64,000 nucleotides of DNA from Microbacterium testaceum (GTDB taxonomy: Bacteria; Actinomycetota; Actinomycetes; Actinomycetales; Microbacteriaceae). Both the position numbers and the translations under genes were made by a program. The stretch covers positions 62,001 through 126,000 of the forward strand of contig NZ_CP121699.1 in NCBI RefSeq assembly GCF_029761935.1, in the 5' to 3' direction. The notes under the pieces were generated by a model. It had not been told where the DNA came from and did no database searches. It saw nothing but the letters and a program-made list of their open reading frames with translations. Shown here piece after piece: positions 9,448-19,600 of this stretch (position 1 is the stretch's first letter; each line of letters opens with the position of its first letter).

Positions 9448-9471
9448 ATCTTAGTGTCAACTCGACTCGAA
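9448..9471 (-). promoter_or_regulatory. nad operon promoter overlapped by NrtR-like operator
   Basis: On the minus strand TAAGAT (9453-9448) is a good -10 box for nrtR-nadABC. A 21-bp imperfect palindrome at 9451-9471 overlaps it: left arm TTAGTGTC, spacer AACTC, right arm GACTCGAA (6 of 8 positions pair). TAGTGTC-type arms resemble actinobacterial NrtR boxes as I recall them. Binding here would block RNA polymerase. Confidence 0.55.
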
Positions 9472-9696
9472 GAGCGACCCGTCGGGTCCAGCCAGTGGGT
9501 TCGGGGCGCATTCCGTCGGTTGGGGCGGAGTTTTCACGCCCCGAGCGACGGGATCCGCCCCGAACCACGGGGGCGGGATGTTCTGCGGGTTGCGCCGCCG
9601 ACCGCGCCGCGGATCCGCCGCGCCGCCGACCCGCCGCGCGTCGAAAGGGTTCTCCCAGACGGGCGTTCTAGCCTCGAAGCGAACACAGGAGGTCGG

Positions 9697-10872
9697 ATGC
9701 CGGTCGTCGACATCGCCCTGATCGCCCTTCTGGCGGTCGCACTCGCCGTGGGGCTCTCCCGGGGCTTCCTCGCCACCATCGGCTTCTTCGCGGGCCTCGC
9801 GCTCGGGGCGGTCGCCGCCTACTGGGTGCTTCCGTTCGTGGGGCAGTGGGTCACCGACCTCGCGTGGCGAGGACCCGCCATGATCGGCGCGGGCATCGCC
9901 CTGCTCGTCATCGGCTCGGGTCTCGGCAGCGCCGTCGGCAACGTCTTCCGGCGCGGCGCCGACCGGATCAAGCTGCGCGTGCCCGAGCGCCTCCTCGGCG
10001 GGGTGGTGAACGTGGCCGCCGCCGCCCTCACGATCTCGTTCGTCGCCGGCTCCCTGACCCCGGTCGGGGTGCCCGTCGTCTCCGCCGCGCTCGGCTCCTC
10101 GACCGTGGTGCGCACGATCGACGACCTCACCCCAGCACCCGTGCGCGGAGCGCTCGCCGACCTGCGCGGAACGATCTTCGCCGACGGCATCCCGCGCCTG
10201 GGCGAGCTCATCCAGATCGGCCCGGTCCCCACGACCCCGAGCATCGCCCTCGACGACCCCGCACTGACTCAGGCGGCACAGTCGGTGGCGCGGATCTCGG
10301 GCACCGCCTACGCCTGCGGCATCACCTCGAGCGGGTCGGGCTTCGTCGTCGCGGACGGCCGCGTCGTCACCAACGCCCACGTCGTCGCGGGCGTGGACAC
10401 CCCGCTCGTCGAGCTGCCGGGCCGTCCGGCGCGCGAGGGACGCGTGGTGTACTTCGACCCGGTCGACGACATCGCGGTGATCTCCGTGGATCAGTTGGAT
10501 GCCGCCGCCCTGCCGATCGCGCAGACGCTGGCCGTCGGTTCCCCCGCCGTCGTGCAGGGGTACCCGGGTGGCGGCCCCTTCACCTCGGGGAGCGCGCAGA
10601 TCCTGTCGGAGGGCACGGTTCCGGTGCCCGACATCTACGACGATTCCTCCGCCCCGCGTGACATCTACGCCCTGGCCGGGATCGTCCGGCCGGGCAACTC
10701 GGGCGGCCCGCTGCTGACGACGTCCGGTCAGGTGGCGGGGATCGTGTTCGCCCGATCCGACACCGACGACAACGTCGGCTACGCCATGACCCCCGCCGAA
10801 CTCGAGCCCGTGATGGCCCAGATGGGGTCGTTGTCGGCACCCGTGGCATCCGGGAGCTGCACGCGGGGCTGA
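9697..10872 (+). CDS. MarP-like membrane serine protease (CvpA-type helices plus trypsin-like domain)
   Basis: 391-residue protein with four membrane helices within residues about 1-130 (CvpA/colicin V production-like), then a periplasm-facing chymotrypsin/HtrA-like protease. Catalytic triad: His228 in VTNAHVV, Asp258 in DDIAVI, Ser335 in RPGNSGGP. Two cysteines, in AYACGI near 207 and near the C-terminus, could form a disulfide. M. tuberculosis MarP (Rv3671c, 397 residues) has the same layout and is needed for acid resistance; that role here is inference. Start ATG 9697 follows AGGAGGT by 3 nt, with TAGCCT at 9669-9674 as probable -10. Confidence 0.88.
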   Translation: MPVVDIALIALLAVALAVGLSRGFLATIGFFAGLALGAVAAYWVLPFVGQWVTDLAWRGPAMIGAGIALLVIGSGLGSAVGNVFRRGADRIKLRVPERLLGGVVNVAAAALTISFVAGSLTPVGVPVVSAALGSSTVVRTIDDLTPAPVRGALADLRGTIFADGIPRLGELIQIGPVPTTPSIALDDPALTQAAQSVARISGTAYACGITSSGSGFVVADGRVVTNAHVVAGVDTPLVELPGRPAREGRVVYFDPVDDIAVISVDQLDAAALPIAQTLAVGSPAVVQGYPGGGPFTSGSAQILSEGTVPVPDIYDDSSAPRDIYALAGIVRPGNSGGPLLTTSGQVAGIVFARSDTDDNVGYAMTPAELEPVMAQMGSLSAPVASGSCTRG

Positions 10873-10935
10873 CGGAGCCCGCCCGTCGGCGGCCGCGTCA
10901 CGCGTCGAGGGCCGTCACCCGTGCGCGACGAGAGG

Positions 10936-13527
10936 TCACGCGGTCGCTGCGGCGGTGACGACCTCGCGGAGTTCATCCCGCCCGCTCACGCCGAGCTTGC
11001 GATAGACGGCGGCGAGATGGTTCTCGACCGTGCGGTGCGACAGGCCCAGGCTCTCCGCGATCTCGCGGTTGCGTGCGCGTGTGGCGGCGGCGCTGGCGAC
11101 GGCCCACTCGCGCGCCGTGAGCAGGTCGGCGATGCCGGACCGCGCCGTCGGCGAGGGCGACAGGAGCGCACCGACGCGGGTGACGATGACGCGGGCGCGG
11201 CGGGCGGCGGTCGCCGCGTCGGGGTGGGCTCCGAGCGCCAGAGTCTGGCGGGCCGCGTCGTAAGCGGCGGCGAGGTATCCGGCAGTCTCGAGCCCCTGGG
11301 CTGCGGCGACGAGCGCGGTGGGATCACCCTGTTCGAGGGCCGCTCCGTACGCGACGAACAGGCGCACCGAGGCGCCGGCGTGGGCGGCCGGAAGCCGTCG
11401 CAGCACCGCAAGGACCGCGGACGGCTGCCCCATGCGGATGGCACTCAGGGCGGCGAGAGCGAGCCACCAGTCGTGGTGGCGTCCCTCGGCTGCTTCCACG
11501 GCGCGTTCGACCGGGGCGGCCGGTGACGGCGCACCCGCGCGGAAGGCGAGCCACGATTCGGCTTGCGCCGCCTCGAGGTCGGTGATGACCAGAGCCCGCA
11601 TGCCCGGGGTGAGCCGGTCCAGGCATTCCTGCGCCTCCGCGGGACGCCCGAGCCACGCGGCGACCGTCGCGCGCGTGCTGACGGCCAGCCCCTCGAAGGC
11701 GAGGAGGTCTCTCCACGCCAGCTGGTGCGTCGCCTCGCGGGCGTGGAGGAGGGCGCTGTCGGCATCCCCCTGCATGAACGCACTCCACGAGGCGCCGAGC
11801 GTCCAGATGCCCACGGCCTCGCTCAAGCGGTGCGTCACGTGCTCGCGGAAGGCGTCGCGCGCGGCGGAGAGGTTGCCGTCCGCGCAATCGGCGATCGCCT
11901 CGGCGTAGTCGAACAGCTCTGCCGCGTGCCGGATGACGGCGAGGGCCGCCTGCGCGTGCGGGCGCCCGGCGGTGATTCCCGCGCGGGCGGCGCCCGTGTC
12001 GCCCGACAGACAGGCCGCCAGGACGGTCGACAGCATGGGGTCGAGAGACGCGACCGCCACCCCGGCGCCGTCGGTGCCCAGGCGGCCGCCGGTCGGGGCC
12101 TCACGGGGCAGGTCGCCGAGCATGATCTGCCACTTGGTCATGCTCGTGCGCAGGAACGCGGCGGCCTGGGGGTCGGTGATTCGATCGAGGGCGTCGCCCG
12201 TCACGCGGTAGGCCCGCGCGGGATCCTCCCGCCGAAGCGACCAGTACGAACCGGCGCGCGAGGCGGCCAGCGCCAGGGTGGAGTCATCGGGTGCGACGCG
12301 GACGGCGAGGTCCATCGCCCGGTCGGCTTCGTCGTGGCGTCCGAGCAGCCAGAGCGATTCTCCCCGCAGCACGACCGCGTCGGGCGGGACCGGTTCTCGC
12401 CGCTGCTTCGCGAGGGCGAGGGCGCGAGAGCTCAGGTCGACGGCGAGCGCGTGGGAGCCGAGGGCCGTGCAGGTCCGCGCGGCGGCAGCGAGCTCCTCCG
12501 TCGCGGGCGGGGTGTCGCCGGCGCTGGCGAGGGTGATGCGGGTGAGTCGACTGCGGGGATCGTCGTACCCGGTGAGTCGGGCGGACGCGTGCGCAGCGGT
12601 CTCGCGGCGGTGGGCGGGTGGCATCCCGTCCGAGATCACCTCGCCCACGAGCGGCGAGACGATGCGCACGCGATCGGGGGTGCCGACGGCGAGCCCTGCC
12701 TCGACCAGGGCGGCGACATCGGCTTCGGCGAGGACATCCCGGGGAAGCGACGTCGACACCGCCAGCAGTCCGAGCGCCTCCGCTCGAGCGCTTCCAGCGA
12801 GCTCGACCCACTCGGCGACGAGCTCGCGCAGACGGCTCGGAGGTGACGGCCGCCCCAGGTCCAGCCCGAGCGGGGTCTGCCGGGCGAGTCCCGAGCGCAG
12901 GGACTGCGCGACGAGGAGGCTGAGAAACAGCGGATGCGCGCCCACGCGGTCCAGGAACGCGACCAGGCTCGGCGGGGAGACCCGGCCTCCCGAGGCGAGG
13001 TCGATCACCGCGACGGCCTCGTCGTCGCTGAGCGGGGGCACCGCGATGCGCTCGAGAAGCCCCTCATCACCGAGGCGGCGGAGGGGCGCGGGGAGCGTCT
13101 GCCCGACGCGCGCCGTCAACACGACCCGAACCCCGTACGACCGGACGAGTTGATGCACCGCGGCCGCGGACACGTCGTCGAGCCACGCGGCGGCATCGAT
13201 CATCAGAACCGTCGTCTTCGCCGTGCCCGCCAGTCGCGCCGTCACGCGCTGCAGGCGGCGAGAGGGATCGTCGTCGACTTCTCGAGTCGGGTCAAGCCGC
13301 AGCAGCGGAAGAAGAGTAGCGAGAGGGATGCCACGGAGTTCGGGCAGCGCGAAGGTGCGCACGACGTCGAACCCGCGCTCGCCGAGGCGATCGGCGAGGT
13401 GCTCGGAGAGATGGGTGGCGCCCGCGCCGGGCACGCCCTCGATGAGCCACGCGCGGCCCCGCCCGGCCTCGATGCGGTCGGCGAGGGCGGCGACCCGGTC
13501 GCCGTCGGGGGCACCCGGGCTCTTCAC
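10936..13527 (-). CDS. Large LuxR-family transcriptional regulator with degenerate ATPase domain
   Basis: 863-residue LAL/STAND-type regulator. The N-terminal P-loop region reads GVPGAGATH near residue 35, where the Walker A lysine should be, so ATP binding or hydrolysis may be lost; a Walker B-like VLMIDAAAWLDD follows near 110. The middle is helical, TPR-like. The C-terminus (LTAREWAVASAAATRARNRE ... TVENHLAAVYRKLGV) is a clear LuxR helix-turn-helix. GTG 13527 follows a CATACT -10 box by 7 nt, so the mRNA is probably leaderless. It is divergent from the giant surface-protein gene and is the obvious candidate for controlling it. The signal it senses is unknown. Confidence 0.85.
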   Translation of the reverse strand: MKSPGAPDGDRVAALADRIEAGRGRAWLIEGVPGAGATHLSEHLADRLGERGFDVVRTFALPELRGIPLATLLPLLRLDPTREVDDDPSRRLQRVTARLAGTAKTTVLMIDAAAWLDDVSAAAVHQLVRSYGVRVVLTARVGQTLPAPLRRLGDEGLLERIAVPPLSDDEAVAVIDLASGGRVSPPSLVAFLDRVGAHPLFLSLLVAQSLRSGLARQTPLGLDLGRPSPPSRLRELVAEWVELAGSARAEALGLLAVSTSLPRDVLAEADVAALVEAGLAVGTPDRVRIVSPLVGEVISDGMPPAHRRETAAHASARLTGYDDPRSRLTRITLASAGDTPPATEELAAAARTCTALGSHALAVDLSSRALALAKQRREPVPPDAVVLRGESLWLLGRHDEADRAMDLAVRVAPDDSTLALAASRAGSYWSLRREDPARAYRVTGDALDRITDPQAAAFLRTSMTKWQIMLGDLPREAPTGGRLGTDGAGVAVASLDPMLSTVLAACLSGDTGAARAGITAGRPHAQAALAVIRHAAELFDYAEAIADCADGNLSAARDAFREHVTHRLSEAVGIWTLGASWSAFMQGDADSALLHAREATHQLAWRDLLAFEGLAVSTRATVAAWLGRPAEAQECLDRLTPGMRALVITDLEAAQAESWLAFRAGAPSPAAPVERAVEAAEGRHHDWWLALAALSAIRMGQPSAVLAVLRRLPAAHAGASVRLFVAYGAALEQGDPTALVAAAQGLETAGYLAAAYDAARQTLALGAHPDAATAARRARVIVTRVGALLSPSPTARSGIADLLTAREWAVASAAATRARNREIAESLGLSHRTVENHLAAVYRKLGVSGRDELREVVTAAATA

Positions 13528-13534
13528 GTCGATC

Positions 13535-13540
13535 AGTATG
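13535..13540 (-). promoter_or_regulatory. -10 element (CATACT) of the LuxR-type regulator gene
   Basis: On the minus strand CATACT ends 7 nt before the GTG start at 13527, fitting leaderless transcription. Confidence 0.5.
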
Positions 13541-13618
13541 CCGTGCGCGTGAGGCCCCTCGGCGCAGTCCTGTCCGATTCGCGTCGCCGGAGCCGTGCCC
13601 AGGTGGTGTCAGCATGAG

Positions 13619-13635
13619 TAGGTGGGTTCCACCTA
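13619..13635. promoter_or_regulatory. Perfect inverted repeat between regulator and giant gene, candidate operator
   Basis: TAGGTGG, 3-nt spacer GTT, then CCACCTA: 7-bp perfect arms in the 143-bp divergent intergenic region. A TTGACA box lies at 13640-13645, 5 nt after it, on the giant gene's side. A half-arm AGGTGG also occurs at 13601-13606. Good candidate binding site for the divergent LuxR-type protein; unproven. Confidence 0.5.
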
Positions 13636-13670
13636 GGGGTTGACAGTCCGCCGTCAGCGAACATGAGCAC

Positions 13671-16600
13671 ATGCTCTTGGGTGCCCTGCGTGATTCCGGT
13701 CGAGCCATCGCGTCGTCGTGGTGGAGGCTACTGGTGGTTCAGGCGATCTTCGCCGTCGCTTTGACCGTGGTCTTCTTCGCCCTCGGGGTTGCGCTCGCGG
13801 CCCAGGGCACCGCTCTGTACGACTGGGTGTCCGAGGCGCCGGCTACGGTCGAGCCTCGCATCGCCGCGGTCGGAGTGCTCGCTTCGGCGATCGTCGCCCT
13901 GGCGGGTTCCCCGCTCGTCCTCGTCACGATCGCAGCGCTCGCGCGCCTGGTCGACGCCTCGCTGGCGGGCCAGCGCCCGCGGATGTGGCGCTCGCTGCTG
14001 GCCGGGGTGCGGCTTGTCCCGCGTCTTCTCCTCGCCGCGGGGATCTCCGTCCTCGCCGTCGCCCTCGCTTTCATCTGCGCCCCCTTCGTGAGCGCGCTGG
14101 GCGTTCTCGCGCTCGCAGTCCTCGGCATCCGCTCCCTCATCCGCCGCCGAAGCGGACGACCGAATGTCACCCGCTGGCGCCTGTGGCTGGTGCTCGCTGT
14201 GCCCTTCGGGGTGCTGGGGCGCGTGCTCCCCACGGCGGTGCTGCTCGTGCCGGCCGCCGTGCTCGAACCGGCGTGGCCGCGCGCGGCCGTGATCGCCGCA
14301 GAGAAGGCAGCAGCCGGTCGTCGCCGGCAGGTTCTCGGGGCGTGGCTGCTCAGCGTGCTCGTCGCTCTCGCCGTCGTGACCGGGGCCGGTCTGCTCGGGC
14401 AGACGCTCGATGCCACTTCCGGCGCTCTGCTGTCGGGGATCGTGCCGCTACTGCTCGCTCCGCTGCCGCTGGTGGTGGCCGTCGCGCTCTACCGTCGTGC
14501 TGCGGGCCCGTCGGGGCGTGTCCTCCCCGTGGCATCGCCCGTAGTGCCCTCGACGACGCCGGTGCCCTCTCCGGTGATGGCGCGCGTGGCGACGGCCGTG
14601 GTGATGGCGCTGGTCCTGCCCCTGGGGACGGCGACCACGGGCTCCGCGGCGATCGCTCAGGATGCCGTCACCCCGGTCACCTCGTTCACGGTCACCTCGG
14701 CGGCGGACACGACGGATGCCACGGCCCTCGCGTCTCAGAAGGCCTCGTGTCTCGCGGGCAGCGGGGACTGCACCTTGCGCGCCGCGCTCGCCGCTGCGGC
14801 GGACGTCGCCGCGTCGGGGGCGCCGCGAGCGACCATCACGATCTCGGGTGCCCCGGTCATCACGCTGGCGGCTCCTCTGCGCTTCGAGCCCGACACGGTG
14901 ACCACCGGCGGTGGATCCGGCGGCACCGGGGGAGAGGAACAGCCCGGAACGGGGGAGGACCACCCCACCCCGACGCCGGCCCCGTCCGAGACGACTCCTT
15001 CGGAGACCCCCGCTCCGGTGCAGACGGAGAGTCCGTCGGAGGGCGGTGACCCGTCGCCGGCGTCTTCGGAGACTCCTGCGCCCTCGCCCACGCCCGAGCC
15101 CTCGGCATCCGTTGCTCCCTCCGCGTCGTCCGCGGGCGAGCTCGGCGGTGCCGTGATGAAGCTCGCGTCGAACGTCGTCTCCTCGGCGCAGACCACCACC
15201 GAGGCGTCGTCCGGGGAGACCGGCTCGGAGACGGGCGGCGGGTCGAGCGGAGGAACTCCCTCGGCAATCACCAGCGGCACGCTCGAGATCATCGGCAACG
15301 GCGCCGTGATCGACGGTGGCGGAACGATGCGTCTGCTGTGGGCCGCGAGCGATCACTGGGCGCTCTCGATCAGCGACCTCACCCTGCGGGGCGGCTTCGA
15401 CACGTACACCGGCGGAGCGCTCATCGCCGCGATGACGTCAACGACCCTCACGCGGACGGTCTTCCGCGGCAACCAGGGCGGCTTCAGCGCCGGTGCCGTC
15501 TTCGCGCGCGATTTGACCGTCGACTCGAGCAGCTTCCTCGACAACACCCTCTCGCTGGGTTCCGAGGGCTCGCGCGGCGCGGCGATCTACACCACGGGTG
15601 CGACGACCATCGTCAACTCCACGTTCGGCCGCAACAAGATCACCGACCAGTGGGACAAGACGCGCAACCAAGGCGCGGACGTGTGGGCCGACGCCGGCAT
15701 GACGGTCGTCAACTCGACCTTCGTCGACTTCGACGGCGGATCGCTGGGCAGCCCGTCGACCAGCACCGACGGGGGCGCCGTTCCGACCTCGACGGTGCGC
15801 AACTCCCTGTTCAGCACGAACGCGATCGATACCCCGGCCCTCGCCTGCTCCGGTCGACTGTCGGGCGACCACAACGCGCACGCGCAGGGCGACGGCAGCT
15901 GCCCCGGCTCGCCGACCGTGAACCGCGGCCAGTCCTACTTCGGGGCCCTCGATGAGACCGGCGCCGTCCCCGTCTACCCCCTCGGCGGGGCACAGCTGAA
16001 CGTGGTGGCCGGCACGGGAACCGACTGCCCGAGCCTCGACGCGCGCGGCGGCCACCGTCCGGCCCAGGGCTGCGACCTCGGAGCCGTGCAGTTCGACGGC
16101 TCCACTTCCCTGGCGGCCAGCGCGAGTACCGACACCGATGTGCGCGGCAGCGCGACCTTCCGGGCGACGGTCCGGGCGACCACCCCCGGAGCGGCGCAGG
16201 GCACTGTCACCTTCACCGTCGACGGCAAAACCTACGGCCCTGTTCGCCTCACCGAGGCCTCGATTCCGAACGGGATCATGGACACGGCCGTCGTGCAGGT
16301 GCCGGGGTTGCGCGGCGGCGCCTCGTACGATTACGCGGCGGTATTCACCGGCACAGCGCCTTACACCGACAGTGCGTCGATCACGCAGACCCTCACGATC
16401 GCGGGCGACGTCGTCGCCGTCTCTCTCGACTGTGCGGCGGAGACGCCCCGCGGGGTGTGTTCGGGAGCGGATTGGACGCTGGAGGATGCCGCTGCTCTCT
16501 CCGCCGTCGTGACCGTCGCCGACGATCAGCCGGGCACGGTGGTGCTGTCCTCAGACGCCACCGGCAAGACCGTGGTCGCCGGACCGGTGGCCGTGACCGA

Positions 16601-19600
16601 CGGCACGGCATCATTCTCTTTGTCCGGCGCAACCCTCGGTGCCGGTCGGCACGTCCTCTGGGCGGTGTACACCCGCGACGATTCGTCCGGCGGCGGAGTC
16701 ACGGCACGCTCGCAGACGCTCTTGATCCGTTCATCGGCCACCGTGACGCTGTCCTTCCCGGGCACGACAGCGCTGTACGGCGACCCCGTGCGCTCCGCGG
16801 CGACGGTGACGGTCACTGGATCGGGCCCCGTGCCGACGGGAACGGTCTTCGTGGGCGGTCAGTCCGCCACGCTCGACGCGCAGGGGCGGGCCGTCGTGAA
16901 CGGCGCGAACATCCCGTGGGGCGTCGACTCCTTCACCGCTACCTACCTCGGCGACGAGGTCTACGGACGAGCCGCGTCCGAGGCGGTCCCGCTCCGGGTG
17001 ACCGAGGCAGCGACGACCACCGCGTTCGATTCCGCGACTCCGTCGTCGGTGACGGCCGGTCTGCCGGTGACAGCGACCGTCTTCGTCGATGCCGTCGCTC
17101 CCAGCGCCGTCATCCCCCGGGGTGCTCTCACGCTTCTGTCCGACGGCGTCCCGGTGACCGGTGCGCGAATCGGCATCGACTCCGCCAACGGAACTCGAAC
17201 GAGCTTCACCGTTGTCGTCCCCGGCGACGCGCTCGCCGCCGGGGACCACGTCCTGACCGCCGCCTTCGCGAGCGACAGCGGATTCTCGGCCTCCACCAGT
17301 GCCGCGCAGCCGGTCCGGGTCGTCGCGACCGCCACAGTCACGTCGCTGCAGGCCTCGGCGACCGCGGTGCGCTGGAACGATGCCGTGACCTTCACCGCGA
17401 CGGTCACGGCCGCCGGTGACTCCCGAACCCCCTCGGGTTCGGTGCAGTTCGTGCGCGGGACGACGGTGCTCGCCTCCGTGGCTCTCGCCGCGTGTGCGAG
17501 CGGCCCGGGCTGCGCCACCTCGACCTTCGCCGCCCCGGCGGGATCGCTGGGCGTCGGCGGCGGGCCGGTCGTCGCGAGGTACGTCGGCTCGCCCGTCTTC
17601 GCGGCATCCACGTCCGACGAGGTCGCCCTCACGGTCGCTCGCGCCATTCCCACCCTGACCCTCGACGCCCCCGGGGCGATCGCCTACTCGGCGGATGCGA
17701 CCGTCGACGTGAAGGTCGCTGCGGACGGCCTGCACCCCGAGGACGGCGTCGTGACCCTCCGCGCGGTCGCGGCCGACGGGACCTCGATTCCGCTCGGCAC
17801 GCCGTCTCTCTCGAACGGTGCGGTCCGCCTGCAGGCCGGGACCACCCTGGTCCCCGGCACCTACACCGTGACTGCCGACTTCGCGGGGGACGAGCGCTTC
17901 GAACCCGCTTCGGCGACGCGCACGCTCGTCGTCAACGCCGCGTCGACGAGCACCTCCCTCGATAGCGACTCCCCGAGGACGGTGTCGTGGAACAGCGACC
18001 TCGGCGTCGGGGTCAGCGTGATGAACCGCTCCGGCGAGGCGCGGCCCGAGGGGCTCGTCATCGTCACCCTCTCGGGCATCGAGGTCGGCCGCACGACGGT
18101 GTCCGCGGCGGACGATACCGGCGTCGCGGGGGAGCGACACGTCGTCGTCCCCGCCCACTTCGGCGAGCAGATCCAGAGTCTGCGCTCCTCCGGCGCCCTC
18201 ACCGCGCGTTTCGAGGCCACCGGTGCCTTCGCATCGTCGACGGCGACCGACGTCTGGAACGCCCCCGCGTCGCAGACGATCACCCTGACCGCGCTCGAGA
18301 CGCGAGCCAGCGTGAAGACGACCGCAGAGCTCGGCGGTTTCGTCGAGGCTGTGGCATCCATCTCTGTACCGGGCGCCCCGGCGGGATTCGTGGCTCAGGG
18401 GGGCGTGCGCTTCACCCTTCGAGGACCCGACGGGCGCGACATCGGCAATGACAGCGCCAGTCTCGTCGGAGGTGTCGCCAAGCTGTCGTCGACGTGGCTC
18501 GGCAAGGTTCGCGCCACCAGTCGAGGGTCGTACACTGTGTCGGTCTCGTACCTCGGGCAGAACGGCGACGACCGGTACGTCGCGCCGCAGGGAGGGAACT
18601 ACGCCTTCGACACCGTGCAGCTCTTCCCGGGCGCGGTCGCGTTCGGTCTGACGCCCCCGTCCTCCGTCTCAGTGGGATCGACGCTGTCGATCCCGGTGAC
18701 GGTGACCGGCGTCGTTCAGCCGACGGGAACGGTCCGCATTCGCAGCGCCGACCATTTCGTCGATGACCTCGGATCGGACGCCACCCTCGTCAACGGCTCC
18801 GCGACGGCGACCTTCCCGCTGCCGCAGACGCTACTGCGCATGGATACCGACTACCGCTTCGTGGTCGATTACTCGGGCGACGCGGCCAACACGGAGGGCA
18901 CCAGCCAGGAATTCACCGTCCGCGTCACCCGTATCCCCACGCGGGTGCTGCTGGCTCCCGGTGATCAGCGCCCCGGCGCGGACGCCGTGTTCGCCGACAC
19001 GGTCACCTCGTACCAGGTGTCGGTAGACGCCGCCGGTGCGCAGCCGACCGGTCTCGTGCGGCTCTCGCGCAACGGCAAGCCTTTTGCGACCGGTGTCGTC
19101 GGTCCGACGGGCTCGGTGCGAGTGACCGCTCGAACATCCGGCATCCAGACCGGCACGGTCGAGGCGCAGTTCCTCCCCGGTGACGATCGCTTCGCGCCCA
19201 GCTCCGCGCAGATCGCGCAGGACTGGATCGCGGCTCCGGTCGTCGTGACGGTCGACCCCGGTCAGCCGCAGGCGGGTCGTCTGAACCCGGTGAAGGTCGC
19301 GGTTCGATACGCCCACGAGGCGAACCCCCTCCTCCTCGGCAGCGCCCTTCCCGCGCGCGCGCCTCAGGGTGCCGTCGTCATCGGCGACGGCCAGGGCGCG
19401 ACCTGTACCGCGTACGTCGGTCCCACCGACGGCGACGCCGATCGTGCGGCATCCGGCTCATGCGACCTTCTCTTCGATGGCGGCGGCTATCGCATCGTGA
19501 CCGCAACGTACGCGGGGGCTGACAACTACGCCGCGGGCACCGGCTCGGCTTTCGTCGAGTTCGGCCTGTCGGAGCCGACGGTCAGCCTGACCGTGGGGCA

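Noticed and set aside
11563..12846. 427-residue plus-strand frame opposite the LuxR-type gene
   Set aside because: Arg/Gly-rich with no motif, while the opposite frame has P-loop and helix-turn-helix domains.
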